NCBI GenBank assembly: GCA_965222535.1
Contig: OZ244957.1
Span: 1,488,001 to 1,552,000 of the forward strand
Source: G965222535 sp965222535
Lineage (GTDB): Bacteria; Pseudomonadota; Gammaproteobacteria; HK1
DNA length: 64,000 bases
Direction: 5' to 3'
Shown here piece after piece: positions 1 to 8,732 of the stretch. The translations under genes and the position numbers were made by a program. Position 1 is the first letter of the stretch. Each line of letters starts with the position of its first letter. A model generated the notes under the pieces. It was not told the DNA's origin. It did not search any database and worked only from the letters and a program-made list of their open reading frames with translations.

Positions 1-617
1 ATGTTATGTTCAATAATGAGCAACGTGATGCCGAACTCGGTGTTCACTTGCTGCAAGCGTTCAATGACACCGTTGATCAGCGTTGGGTTAATGCCGGCAG
101 TCGGCTCATCCAGCAGCAGCGCCAGCGGCTCATTCATCAGTGCCATCGCAAATTCGAGCAGTTTTTGCTGCCCAAACGACAGCGAACCGGCACGCAGCAG
201 ACGTTTTTCATAGAGGCCGAAAAACGTAAGCAGATAATGCGCGCGTTCAAGATCCCGTTTGGTATTGTGGGTAAATGCGTCAAAGAAGCGCAATTTGCGA
301 TGCGGCAACGACACCATCATGTTGTCGGTGGCGCTCATGGCGCTGTAAATTCGCGTTTGTTGGAAGGTGCGCAGGAGTCCTAGGCGAGCGATATTCTGTA
401 CGGGCAACTGGGATATTTCCTGTCCAGCGAAACGGATGCTGCCGCTGTCGATGGGATGGTAACCGACAATTGAGTTAAACAGGGAGGTCTTCCCAGAGCC
501 ATTCGGCCCAATCAGCCCCGTGATCTTGCCAGTCTCCACCGCCAGTGTCAGATCACGGTTGGCGGTGATCCCGCCAAAGGACTTGTTTAGCCGCTCAATT
601 TCGATGATATTGATCAA
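1..617 (-). CDS. livG: Branched-chain amino acid ABC transporter ATP-binding protein, partial
   Basis: This is the cytoplasmic ATPase that powers uptake by the LivH/LivM permease. About 205 residues are visible and the C-terminus (roughly 45 residues of a ~250-residue family) lies beyond the left edge. Seen directly: Walker A GPNGSGKT at residues 37-44, ABC signature LSFGQQ at 146-151, Walker B LALLLDEP at about 165-172, and the switch histidine in IIEHN just before the edge. The start is taken as the TTG at 617 because it overlaps the livM stop by 4 nt (TTGA), a typical translational coupling; an in-frame ATG is not available nearby. It is the fourth gene of a minus-strand livK-livH-livM-livG operon, and livF would be expected next, outside the window. 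The amide or amino acid transported cannot be told from the ATPase. Confidence 0.93.
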   Translation of the reverse strand, partial: MINIIEIERLNKSFGGITANRDLTLAVETGKITGLIGPNGSGKTSLFNSIVGYHPIDSGSIRFAGQEISQLPVQNIARLGLLRTFQQTRIYSAMSATDNMMVSLPHRKLRFFDAFTHNTKRDLERAHYLLTFFGLYEKRLLRAGSLSFGQQKLLEFAMALMNEPLALLLDEPTAGINPTLINGVIERLQQVNTEFGITLLIIEHN

Positions 618-1663
618 TGGGCCTGCTTCTCAAGCGCCGTTGGTGCCGCGTCAACGCGGATGCCAAACCATTCAGGGCGGCGGCGCATTAGCCACCCCAT
701 GACGCCTCCCTGGAAGTACACCGCGGTGATGACAATCAAGGCCCCCAGCGCGATCCACTGCCAGCCGAGAAAATAATTCCAAGTGATCTCTTTGAACAGG
801 TGGAACATAATCGCCCCAATAACCGGCCCCCACAGCGTCCCTTTGCCGCCGAGGAGCACGCAGACAACCATGAAAATCCCTAGGTTGATCGTTTGATAAG
901 CGGTTTCCAGCGGCTCAAAATGGATCAACTGGAAAGCTGAGATGGCACCAGCGATACCGACAAAGAATGCCGCAATGCTCCAGGTGGCGAGCTTATAGCG
1001 CAGGGTATGCAGCCCCATCGCTTCGGCTTTTTCCTCGTCATCACGGATGGCGTTGATGTTGATGCGAAAGCGTGTACTGTAGAGCCATTTGAGGAAGACA
1101 AACAGCGCCACCCCTTCGCCCGCGAAGAGGAAATAAAAGAACAGTTTGCCTTCTTCTAAATCGTTCGGATACACCGGCAACGCGATCCCCTGACCACCGC
1201 CGATCCATTCCCAGTTGGACACCAGCTCGCCGGCGGCGATGGCAATGCCGAGGGTGCCGATGGCGAAGTAAGGGCCGCGCAAGCCAAAGGTAATATAGCC
1301 AATCACCAGTGCACACAGCGTGCACAATACGCCAGCGCCCAGCATGCCCAACACTACCCCGGTAAAGTACTCGGTGCTGGTGAAAGTGTAGATACCGCCG
1401 CTGAAAGCATTGGTGTATTCACCGACATCGTACACCAAGGCGATGGTGATCACCGCCGCGGTGTACATGCCGGTGCCGTAGAAAAATATATTGCCGAGCG
1501 AGTTATAACCCATTTGGCCGCCGGTCATATCCCATGTCAAGGAGACGATGATCATCAGCCACAGGGTTGCCAGTTGGACTTTAAAGTCCGGCAATAGGAA
1601 GGGTGCCACCACCGTTGCGACCACTGCGCACAGATAGAACAGCGTGCGTTTGTGCGTCATCAT
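614..1663 (-). CDS. livM: Branched-chain amino acid ABC transporter permease LivM
   Basis: Inner-membrane permease subunit that forms the translocation channel together with LivH. The 349-residue protein is mostly hydrophobic, with about nine to ten predicted membrane segments, and carries the LivM-family cytoplasmic loop around IRDDEEKAEAMGLHTLRYKL (EAA-like coupling loop, about residues 205-225) followed by GKGTLWGPVIGA. Length and domain order match LivM. It starts 12 nt after livH and overlaps livG, so the genes are co-transcribed. HAAT-family transporters of this kind carry branched-chain amino acids, amides or urea, and the permease alone does not decide which. Confidence 0.94.
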   Translation of the reverse strand: MMTHKRTLFYLCAVVATVVAPFLLPDFKVQLATLWLMIIVSLTWDMTGGQMGYNSLGNIFFYGTGMYTAAVITIALVYDVGEYTNAFSGGIYTFTSTEYFTGVVLGMLGAGVLCTLCALVIGYITFGLRGPYFAIGTLGIAIAAGELVSNWEWIGGGQGIALPVYPNDLEEGKLFFYFLFAGEGVALFVFLKWLYSTRFRININAIRDDEEKAEAMGLHTLRYKLATWSIAAFFVGIAGAISAFQLIHFEPLETAYQTINLGIFMVVCVLLGGKGTLWGPVIGAIMFHLFKEITWNYFLGWQWIALGALIVITAVYFQGGVMGWLMRRRPEWFGIRVDAAPTALEKQAH

Positions 1664-1675
1664 CGTTCGCTGTTG

Positions 1676-2587
1676 CTAACCCAAGCTCTGGCGTTTATGG
1701 CGCTGTTGCATCAGTCGCAGGATCAACACCAGCAGCAGTAGCAACACCGCGATCGCCTGCTGGTAGCCAACCCCGAAGATATGTGCGCCGTACTGCTCCA
1801 GCGCACCGATGCCAAGCCCGGCGGCGATAACGCCAGGGAAATTCCCCAGCCCGGCGGCGGTCACGATGACAAACGCGCGGATCGAGTGGGTGATCCCGTA
1901 AAACGGCTGGATCACCCACACCATCACGATGATCGCGCCTGCCGCGCCGCAAATCGCGGCGTTCAGAGAGAACGTGAAGGCGTACACTTTTTCGGTGTCG
2001 ATACCGAGGACGCGGGCGGCGCGGGCGTCCTGCGCCGTCGCCCGGATCGCTTGCCCGATGCGCGAATACTTTATGAACAGCATCACCCCGGCGGCCAAAC
2101 TAACGGCCAACAACACCCCGATCAGCTTGGCGATCGGTACATCCACCACGCCTTCAATGAAATACAAGGTGTCGTAACCCAATGAGACGCTTTGGGTATC
2201 GGAACTGAACAGCAGGTTCAGCGTCTGGGCGATCATGATCGCCAGCCCAAACGTTGCCAGCAACGAGGTGAACATATCCTGCTCAATGATCCGCGAGATC
2301 AGCAGCTTGTAAGCCACCCAGCCAACTCCCCACATCACGATAAATGCCGCGGGCACGCCGAGCAGGGGGGGGACTCCCAGACCGGCGACCCACCACGCGA
2401 CGTAACCGCCGGCGATGACAAAATCGCCTTGGGCCAGATTCTTGACGTTCATCACCCCCCATACTAAGGCTAACCCATAGGCGGAGACGACGAACAGCGA
2501 GCCGATCATCAAGCCATCCACAATGATCTTGATATTGACCGTCGGAAACAGCAGCAACAGGGAAAAATTGCTTAGGATATGGTCCAC
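1676..2587 (-). CDS. livH: Branched-chain amino acid ABC transporter permease LivH
   Basis: Second inner-membrane permease of the same transporter, 303 residues with about eight hydrophobic segments. Family features seen: an N-terminal GLMIGSLFVVSAYGLALVWG segment, NLAQGDFVIAGGYVAWW, and the coupling loop RATAQDARAARVLGIDTEKVYAFTF. The start codon is GTG (GTG GAC CAT). It follows livK after a 167-nt space in which I see no other gene, a longer gap than between the other genes of the operon and compatible with mRNA processing that leaves the binding protein in excess. Together with LivM it forms the channel. Confidence 0.94.
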   Translation of the reverse strand: MDHILSNFSLLLLFPTVNIKIIVDGLMIGSLFVVSAYGLALVWGVMNVKNLAQGDFVIAGGYVAWWVAGLGVPPLLGVPAAFIVMWGVGWVAYKLLISRIIEQDMFTSLLATFGLAIMIAQTLNLLFSSDTQSVSLGYDTLYFIEGVVDVPIAKLIGVLLAVSLAAGVMLFIKYSRIGQAIRATAQDARAARVLGIDTEKVYAFTFSLNAAICGAAGAIIVMVWVIQPFYGITHSIRAFVIVTAAGLGNFPGVIAAGLGIGALEQYGAHIFGVGYQQAIAVLLLLLVLILRLMQQRHKRQSLG

Positions 2588-2754
2588 GGCGAAGACTCAA
2601 AAACGGCAGTGCGCGGCCGGCGGCGTGAGCCGCAGCGCTGGCGGCGCGGTGCTGCATAGGGAGGTGTCGCTAGTATTGTGCGAAAGCGCACCGCTACCGG
2701 CCACCGTCGGCGGCCGGTGTGCGTGCTGACGCCAACAAACCAAGCGGATACGCA

Positions 2755-3990
2755 TTAGGGCATCATGCGCGGCCAGTTCAGCGCGTGAGAAGCAAACGCC
2801 GAGGGCGCGACGACGTTATATTTACCATCCTGGATCTGGCGCAACACCATCGGCTTGGCGATATTATTGCCGCCCTTGGAAAACCGAATGTCGCCGTAAA
2901 ACGTTGCCAGATCGGTGGCTGCAATGGCATCGCGCAGCGCTTCTTTGTCAAGCGTGCCGGCGCGCTCAAACGCATCTTTGAAGACATACACCGCGGCAGA
3001 TGCCTGTGCCGTCTGATAAGGCACGGTCTTCTTTTGGTACACGGGATAAGCCGCCTTGAAGGTGCGCTCATAGTTAGCGGCAGTGCCGAACAGCGGGTCC
3101 TCATAGGACAGCGTCTCAGCCCATTGCGTGGCGCATAGAATATCGTTGGCGGCGGCACCAAACTTGCCGACCACATCGGCGGCTTCACAGTGGGTTACGG
3201 CAACCATCGGGGCATTGACTTTTTGTTCACTGATTTGGCGCACCGCTGTTGCCGCCCCTTTTGAATGACCGCTGATGATCAGCACATCGGGTTTGAGTAA
3301 TTTGACTTTGGTCAACACCGCACTCATATCGGACAGATCGCGCGGCAGTTTTTCATCGATGACCACCGACATGCCGTATTTCTCGGCGTCTTCTTTTACA
3401 CCGGCGCGGATATCGAGAGAGAACGGATCGTTTTCCACCGCCACCGCGACCCTTACCGATGACGCCGCTTTACCGTGGGCTTTGGCTTGTTCGGCGGCCA
3501 ATGCGATCGCCGAGGCGAGGTATTGCTCCGAGGTTGACAGCACGGCGAACAGGTAGCGGTAGCCTTTATTGAACAGCGAGCGCGAGGCACCCTCGGCTTC
3601 GATCATCGGGATGCGGTATTTCTCGGTAACTGGCGCGATGGCTTTGGTCAGACCCGAGGAATAGGGGCCGAGTATGTACTGCACTTTGTCTTGATTGATC
3701 AAGCGCTCCGCCAGTGTGGCGCCGCGATCACCTTTGGATTCATCATCGTAGTAGATGACTCTAAAGTTATAGCAGCGATCGCCAATTTTGATGCCGCCAG
3801 CGTCCTTGATTCGCTGAGTGGCAAAATCATAACCATTCTTGGCATGAAGCCCGTTGGTAGCGTATTTGCCGGTTAGCGAGATGGCTGAGCCAAGGATGAT
3901 CTCGTCGCATTCACGGGCCATCGCAGGAAATGAAAACAGCAAGCCGAGGCTCAGCAGGCAGCTGGCAACGGCAGCGGCGTATGTTCTCAT
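2755..3990 (-). CDS. livK: Periplasmic branched-chain amino acid-binding protein
   Basis: Periplasmic substrate-binding protein of the transporter (type I periplasmic-binding fold, 411 residues). The start at 3990 is chosen because an AAAGGAG ribosome-binding site lies 7-8 nt upstream and the product then begins with a clear Sec signal peptide (MRTYAAAVASCLLSLGLLF, cleavage near AMA-RE). An upstream in-frame start at 4041 would add 17 residues without a signal. The mature part has ILGSAISLTGKYATNG near its N-terminus, the usual ligand-binding opening of LivJ/LivK-like and amide/urea-binding proteins. First gene of livKHMG; the ligand is unknown. A terminator-like palindrome lies about 90 nt upstream. 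Confidence 0.93.
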   Translation of the reverse strand: MRTYAAAVASCLLSLGLLFSFPAMARECDEIILGSAISLTGKYATNGLHAKNGYDFATQRIKDAGGIKIGDRCYNFRVIYYDDESKGDRGATLAERLINQDKVQYILGPYSSGLTKAIAPVTEKYRIPMIEAEGASRSLFNKGYRYLFAVLSTSEQYLASAIALAAEQAKAHGKAASSVRVAVAVENDPFSLDIRAGVKEDAEKYGMSVVIDEKLPRDLSDMSAVLTKVKLLKPDVLIISGHSKGAATAVRQISEQKVNAPMVAVTHCEAADVVGKFGAAANDILCATQWAETLSYEDPLFGTAANYERTFKAAYPVYQKKTVPYQTAQASAAVYVFKDAFERAGTLDKEALRDAIAATDLATFYGDIRFSKGGNNIAKPMVLRQIQDGKYNVVAPSAFASHALNWPRMMP

Positions 3991-4082
3991 CAGCAAAACT
4001 CCTTTGGTTGTGGTGGTTGATAAAGATACGATTTGCATCACTTGTCAGTATATCCACATTGGCTGCCGGCGTCATTAAAAAG

Positions 4083-4108
4083 GCAGGGCACTTCCGGAAG
4101 TGCCCTGC
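4083..4108 (-). terminator. Perfect 26-bp palindrome with T tract upstream of livK
   Basis: Two perfect 13-nt arms (GCAGGGCACTTCC and its complement) abut with no spacer. On the minus strand the palindrome is followed by CTTTTTAATG, so RNA made towards livK would form a GC-rich hairpin plus U-run, the form of an intrinsic terminator. No leftward gene precedes it, since rpsT on the right is on the plus strand, so it lies in the livK leader or upstream of its promoter. It may be an attenuator, an insulator against antisense transcription, or an end of the adjoining dispersed repeat. Confidence 0.6.
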
Positions 4109-4225
4109 GAGGCTTGTCTATTGGGGGAGGGTTATAAATCAACAGCTTATGTTACAGATGAGCAGGTCCCTTCGCCTACCCCCACCCCGCTGCGGTTTTC
4201 GAGGTGTCCTGTTTTAAATCATTAT
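4106..4225. repeat. Dispersed repeat, family A (CTATTGGGGGAAGGG type)
   Basis: Contains GGCTTGTCTATTGGGGGAGGG, then TTATAAATCAACAGCTTA, TGTTACAGATGAGC and a C-rich tract ending in TTTTCGAGGTG. The same ordered blocks recur near 11390-11494, 57290-57405 and 61170-61262, with a related copy at 45838-45955. It occupies much of the livK-rpsT intergenic space (4042-4460), where I see no gene. A short hairpin GTGCTTC-AGC-GAAGCAC also lies at 4382-4398. Confidence 0.6.
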
Positions 4226-4460
4226 GAATCAAACAGTTATAATCAACATAAGTTGGCGTCCTTGCCCAGAACCCGCTCCCCGAAAGGTTTTTCGCGGTTA
4301 CTTTAACTGCACTGGACAAAGCTTAGGGTGATATCAAGCCATGGTATTCAGTATAATGGGGCTTGCAATGGTTGCTAGGCAGTGCTTCAGCGAAGCACCG
4401 CCTTGGTTTTATCTGACTTTACGATTCTGTTGACGCCATATCCAACAAGAGGGTGATACC

Positions 4461-4745
4461 GTGGCGAATTCCCCACAAGCCCGTAAACGGGACCAGCAAA
4501 GCAAACAGCAGGGCAAACACAACGCCGCCCAGCGCTCGCGTATGCGTACGTTTATCAAACGCGTGCTCCGTGCGATCGGGGCCAAAGACCTCGAGCGCGC
4601 CAATGCCGAATTCAAAACAACGATGTCGATCATCGACAACTACGTTAGTAAACGGCTGATCAAACGCAACAAAGCGGCGCGTCACAAGCGGCGGCTCAAC
4701 GCACGCATCAAAGACTTGAAAGCCGCCATCGCCGCTGCGCCCTGA
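4461..4745 (+). CDS. rpsT: 30S ribosomal protein S20
   Basis: Small-subunit ribosomal protein that binds 16S rRNA early in assembly. The 94-residue product is very basic and begins MANSPQARKRDQQSKQQGKHNAAQRS, then SRMRTFIKRV and the conserved C-terminal KGxI-like region IKRNKAARHKRRLNARIK, which fits S20 in length (about 87-95) and sequence. It starts with GTG, preceded by AAGAGGGTGA. A non-AUG start is common in rpsT, where S20 represses its own translation. It is monocistronic as far as visible; a GCAAAA...TTTTGC inverted repeat about 50-90 nt downstream could end transcription. Confidence 0.97.
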   Translation: MANSPQARKRDQQSKQQGKHNAAQRSRMRTFIKRVLRAIGAKDLERANAEFKTTMSIIDNYVSKRLIKRNKAARHKRRLNARIKDLKAAIAAAP

Positions 4746-4946
4746 CGCCGCCGCGAGAAGTGTGCGAACAGGCATCGGGGATGGGGGTTGGCAAGGTGCT
4801 GCAAAAATGCGCGGCGCTGCGGGGTTTTGCGGTATTGCACAAGCAGGGCTTTTGTTACCCTCCGCGCCGCAAGTCACTCACCTAAAAAAGCGCCCGTGTC
4901 GCCTTCTCCCATTGGTTGGCAACGTATGATGCTGGAGTCTTAACGG

Positions 4947-6350
4947 ATGGCTGCTAAAACTTTGTACGACAAGCTGTGGGATAGCCATTTGGTGCGTGAT
5001 CATCAAAATGGAGCGGCGCTGATCTATATCGATCGCCATTTGCTGCATGAAGTAACCTCGCCGCAGGCGTTTTCCGGGTTGCGCAAAGCACAGCGGCCGT
5101 TGTGGCGGGTGGACGCCAATTTAGCGGTGTCGGATCACAACGTACCGACCACCGATCGCCGCGTTCCGATCCAGGATGCAGTCGCCAAACTGCAAGTTGA
5201 CACCCTCGATCGCAATTGCGACAACTACGCCATCACCCAATTCAAAATCAACGATCGCCGCCAAGGGATCGTCCACGTAATCGGCCCTGAACAAGGCGCG
5301 ACGCTGCCCGGCATGAGCGTCGTGTGCGGCGACTCGCACACTTCCACTCACGGGGCGTTCGCCTGCCTCGCGACCGGTATCGGCACCAGCGAGGTGGAGC
5401 TTGTGCTGGCGACCCAGTGCTTGTTGCAACGGCGCATGAAAAACATGCGCGTGCTGTTCCACGGTAGTCTGGGTGCGGCGGTCACCGCCAAGGACATGGC
5501 GCTTACCCTGATCGGCGCTCACGGCGCTGCCGGCGGTGCCGGTTATGCGGTGGAGTTCGCTGGCGCAGCGGTGCGGGCGTTGTCGATGGAAGGGCGCATG
5601 ACGCTGTGCAATATGTCGATCGAGTTTGGTGCACGCAATGGGATGGTGGCGGTGGATGAAAAGACAATCGCCTATTTTGAGAAACGCCCGTTTGCGCCGA
5701 CTGGCGCTCTGTGGCATCAGGCGGTCGCCGACTGGCGCTGCCTGTACAGCGATGAAGATGCCGTTTTTGACGCTGAGATTGTGATCGACGCGAGCCGCAT
5801 TGAGCCGCAGGTGACGTGGGGCACATCCCCCGAAATGGTGGTGCCGATCGGTGGTCGGGTGCCTGATCCAGAGGCGGAAGCGGAACCAGTGCGGCGTCAA
5901 TGGCTGGAGGGTGCGCTGCGCTATATGGATCTGCAACCCAACACCCCCATCACCGACATCTATATCGACAAGGTGTTTATCGGTTCATGCACGAATTCGC
6001 GCATCGAGGACTTGCGCGCCGCCGCAAAAGTAGTCAACAAGCAGCGCCTTGCCGACAATGTGCGCTTGGCACTGGTGGTGCCCGGCTCGGGCTTGGTCAA
6101 GCTGCAAGCCGAGCAGGAAGGCTTGCACCGCGTGTTCACTGATGCCGGTTTCGCATGGCGCGAACCGGGCTGTTCCATGTGCTTGGGGATGAACGATGAC
6201 CGCCTGTCCCCTGGAGAACGCTGCGCCTCGACCTCAAACCGTAACTTTGAGGGGCGCCAAGGCGCGGGTGGACAAACCCACCTGCTCAGCCCGGCAATGG
6301 CCGCCGCCGCTGCCATCAAAGGCCATTTTGTCGATGTGAGAGGGCTTTGA
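4947..6350 (+). CDS. leuC: 3-isopropylmalate dehydratase large subunit
   Basis: Large subunit of isopropylmalate isomerase, a [4Fe-4S] aconitase-family enzyme that converts 2- to 3-isopropylmalate in leucine synthesis. 467 residues, full length. Cluster ligands are present: C348 in IGSCTNSR and C409/C412 in CSMCLGMN, plus VCGDSHTSTHGAF and the family-typical ending GHFVDVRGL. A GGAG ribosome-binding site precedes the ATG. The partner leuD normally follows directly, but here the next gene is phoR on the opposite strand, only 12 nt from the leuC stop. The small subunit must therefore be elsewhere, or this copy serves another isomerisation. Confidence 0.96.
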   Translation: MAAKTLYDKLWDSHLVRDHQNGAALIYIDRHLLHEVTSPQAFSGLRKAQRPLWRVDANLAVSDHNVPTTDRRVPIQDAVAKLQVDTLDRNCDNYAITQFKINDRRQGIVHVIGPEQGATLPGMSVVCGDSHTSTHGAFACLATGIGTSEVELVLATQCLLQRRMKNMRVLFHGSLGAAVTAKDMALTLIGAHGAAGGAGYAVEFAGAAVRALSMEGRMTLCNMSIEFGARNGMVAVDEKTIAYFEKRPFAPTGALWHQAVADWRCLYSDEDAVFDAEIVIDASRIEPQVTWGTSPEMVVPIGGRVPDPEAEAEPVRRQWLEGALRYMDLQPNTPITDIYIDKVFIGSCTNSRIEDLRAAAKVVNKQRLADNVRLALVVPGSGLVKLQAEQEGLHRVFTDAGFAWREPGCSMCLGMNDDRLSPGERCASTSNRNFEGRQGAGGQTHLLSPAMAAAAAIKGHFVDVRGL

Positions 6351-6362
6351 TGGCAGCCTAAG

Positions 6363-7679
6363 CTAGCGCGTTTCGTCAGGTGCCTCCAGCGTCCTCAACC
6401 GCTTGCGCGGGAAATGGCAGGAGAATCGGCTGCCAACGCCGAGCTTGCTATCCACCTTCAGCACCCCGTCATGGATCGCGATCGCATGTTTGGCGATTGA
6501 GAGCCCCAGCCCGGTACCGCCGAGATTGCGCGAGCGGGCGCTGTCAACGCGGTAAAAACGCTCCATCAGGCGCTGCTGGTGATGGGCTGCGATGCCACTG
6601 CCGTTATCCAAAACGGCAAATTCCGCGCCGTCGTCGGTTGCCCGCCAGATAATGCGAATGTGCCCCGCAGCGGCGGTGTATTGCACCGCGTTATAGACCA
6701 GATTGGAGAAGGCGCTGAACAATATCGCTTGATCGCCCAATAACTGCAGCGCGGCGTCAATCTCGAGCGCAATGGAGCGCTCGGCGAACTGTAAGCGCTT
6801 GGCGTTGGCGCATATATCAGCGACCATAAGGCTAACGTCAACGGCTTCCATCGCTGCCTCGGCAGCACCTTCAAGTTGCGATAATTGCAGCAAATCCTCA
6901 ACGATGCGGGACATCAATCGGGTCTGGTGCTGCATTTGCGCCAGCGGCGGCCCCCAAGTCGCGGCAGCTCTTGGATCATCGCCAAGGGTTTCTAGGTAGC
7001 CGATCAGCACCGTCAGCGGGGTGCGCAGCTCGTGCGACACGTTGGCGATGAAATCGCGCCGCACTTGCTCCAATTGATGCAAGCGCGTGACATCGCGCAC
7101 TAGAATCAGGTGATGATCGCTGCCGTACGGCACAATGCGCAGCAGCAGTTGCACGCCTTCGGTGATTGCCGACGACAACGCCAGCGGCTGTTCAAACGCG
7201 CCACTATCCCAGTAGTGAATAAAATCCGGGGTGCGCAAAAGATGCGTCAGCGGATGATTCAGGTCTTGCGGAAACTGCAAACCGAGCAGCCGCACTGCCG
7301 CCGGATTGAACCACACGATGAAATCCGGCTCGCGCACGATGATCGCCCCATCGGGAGAAGCATCAGCCGCCTGGCGGAAGCGAGCAATCGCTTGCCGAAG
7401 ACGCTTTTTGCGCTTGCGACTGCGCTGCAGCAAGCGCTCTAAGGGAGGTGCCAAATGCCGCCATATACCGCCCATCGGTGGCGGCGACTTCTGACATTCT
7501 TTGAGGAACAGCCAGCGATTGAGAAAATACAGCTGGCGCACATGCCAAGCGCAATACAGCGCGCTGGCGATCCCCAACAGCGCCCAAGTAATGCCCAGCG
7601 ACCAGCCGACGGTGCCGATCAGCGCCAGCGCTAAGGCGATGCGCCGCAATTCCTCCCACCACTGGCGGCGGTTGATCAC
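6363..7679 (-). CDS. phoR: Phosphate regulon sensor histidine kinase PhoR
   Basis: Inner-membrane histidine kinase that phosphorylates PhoB under phosphate limitation. 438 residues: two hydrophobic N-terminal segments (about 12-45), a basic linker (85-100), a PAS domain (about 103-200), HisKA with phospho-acceptor H216 in ANVSHELRTPL, and a HATPase domain with N, G1 (DNGSGI) and G2 (GTGLGLSIAK) boxes. It starts with GTG at 7679, 2 nt after the phoB stop, so the pair is co-transcribed. It lacks a large periplasmic sensory domain, as expected for PhoR, which senses phosphate through the Pst complex. Convergent with leuC. Confidence 0.95.
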   Translation of the reverse strand: MINRRQWWEELRRIALALALIGTVGWSLGITWALLGIASALYCAWHVRQLYFLNRWLFLKECQKSPPPMGGIWRHLAPPLERLLQRSRKRKKRLRQAIARFRQAADASPDGAIIVREPDFIVWFNPAAVRLLGLQFPQDLNHPLTHLLRTPDFIHYWDSGAFEQPLALSSAITEGVQLLLRIVPYGSDHHLILVRDVTRLHQLEQVRRDFIANVSHELRTPLTVLIGYLETLGDDPRAAATWGPPLAQMQHQTRLMSRIVEDLLQLSQLEGAAEAAMEAVDVSLMVADICANAKRLQFAERSIALEIDAALQLLGDQAILFSAFSNLVYNAVQYTAAAGHIRIIWRATDDGAEFAVLDNGSGIAAHHQQRLMERFYRVDSARSRNLGGTGLGLSIAKHAIAIHDGVLKVDSKLGVGSRFSCHFPRKRLRTLEAPDETR

Positions 7680-7681
7680 CG

Positions 7682-8374
7682 TTATAACGAAAAGCGATAG
7701 CCGACGCCGTGCACCGTTTGCAGCAAGGTATCTTTACCGAACGGCTCAAGCAATTTGCGCAAGCGTCTTACATGCACATCAACGGTGCGCTGCTCAACGA
7801 AAGCATTCAGCTCTGCATTGCGCAGCAATTGCCCGCGCGTGAAGACTCGCTCGGGGTGGGTCATGAAGAAGTGCAACAGATTGAATTCGGCACGCCCGAT
7901 CCGGATCCGCTGACCCTCGATCAGCAACCGATGGCTGTCTCTATCGATCTGTATGCCGTGGCATTCAAGCGCCTCTTGTGACGGCATTCGATAGCTGCGT
8001 TTAAGTACCGCGCGCATGCGTGCGACCAGCTCTTTTATGGAAAACGGCTTGATTATATAGTCATCCGCACCGGCATCGAATCCTGACAGCCGATCACGTT
8101 CCTCAGCTTTGGCGGTGAGGATGATGATCGGGGTCTCGCGGTAGCTTGCGGATTGACGCAACTGGCGTGCGAAGCTAAGCCCGTCGATCCCGGGCAGCAT
8201 CTGGTCAAGGAGGATCAAATCCGGACGTTGCTGCTGCATCGCCGCTTTTGCGTGGGCGGCGTCGGGTGCCCGCCGGACGATGAACTGATGGCGCGCAAGC
8301 GTATCCTCCAGCATCGCTGCTATCGATGCATCATCTTCAACTACCAGAACCTGGGACTTGTCGGAAATAGGCAT
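7682..8374 (-). CDS. phoB: Phosphate regulon response regulator PhoB
   Basis: OmpR-family DNA-binding response regulator that activates Pho-box promoters when phosphorylated by PhoR. 230 residues. The receiver domain has the acidic pair in VVEDDAS (D14/D15), phospho-acceptor D57 in LILLDQMLPG, the switch threonine in ILTAKAEE and the lysine in YIIKPFS. The winged-helix output domain (about 130-228) has the family ending VHGVGYRFSL. Transcribed divergently from pstS across a 358-nt space that holds a Pho box and dispersed repeat sequence. Confidence 0.97.
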   Translation of the reverse strand: MPISDKSQVLVVEDDASIAAMLEDTLARHQFIVRRAPDAAHAKAAMQQQRPDLILLDQMLPGIDGLSFARQLRQSASYRETPIIILTAKAEERDRLSGFDAGADDYIIKPFSIKELVARMRAVLKRSYRMPSQEALECHGIQIDRDSHRLLIEGQRIRIGRAEFNLLHFFMTHPERVFTRGQLLRNAELNAFVEQRTVDVHVRRLRKLLEPFGKDTLLQTVHGVGYRFSL

Positions 8375-8403
8375 TGATGGAGTGTATCAAAACGCTACCT
8401 GAA

Positions 8404-8640
8404 GGGCTTGTGTATTGGGGAGGGGGGGGTATGAGCTTTCTGATGGTAATAACAACTGCCTAAACCCCAATCCCTAACCCCTAACCCCAGCATAGCATTG
8501 GCTTTGCCTTGGTGCTGTGCATTTAGCGTAGCCAAGCGCGCTGGGAATGCTGCGGGCGGTGCCTCTGGAAATGCTGCGCTGGGGTTCTGGAGGAAAAGAT
8601 CTCTCCAGCAATCATTTCATGGTGCCGCTTTGCGATCAGC
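8404..8640. repeat. Mosaic dispersed repeat in the phoB-pstS space
   Basis: Starts GGGCTTGTGTATTGGGGAGG (family A end), continues with a C-rich tract and CCCCAGCATAGCATTGGC...GGTGCTGTGCAT (shared with 47575-47610), and ends with CTCCAGCAATCATTTCATGGTGCCGCT (family B block, shared with 14035, 17330 and 18778). It fills most of the 358-nt phoB-pstS intergenic region and abuts the Pho box. I see no gene in it. Confidence 0.55.
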
Positions 8641-8682
8641 GTCATAATTTTGTCATATTTTGCTAATACTTTTGCAACATTT
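8639..8682 (+). promoter_or_regulatory. Pho box upstream of pstS
   Basis: GTCAT at 8641-8645 and GTCAT at 8652-8656 are spaced exactly 11 bp apart around the AT-rich ATTTT, matching the PhoB recognition unit (CTGTCAT, AT-rich 4 bp, CTGTCAT). Weaker units follow at the same 11-bp phase (GCTAAT at 8662, GCAACAT at 8674), suggesting two tandem PhoB dimer sites. The site ends about 50 nt before pstS, a position that suits activation of pstSCAB by phospho-PhoB. Confidence 0.82.
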
Positions 8683-8732
8683 CGAGGGACATAATGAGCG
8701 CTGTCTGGTTTTTTTTCTAACCCCCTAAGAAA

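Noticed and set aside
5121..5936. Long minus-strand frame inside leuC
   Set aside because: A shadow of leuC: the plus-strand protein has every LeuC motif, while this frame is His/Arg-rich with no domain.
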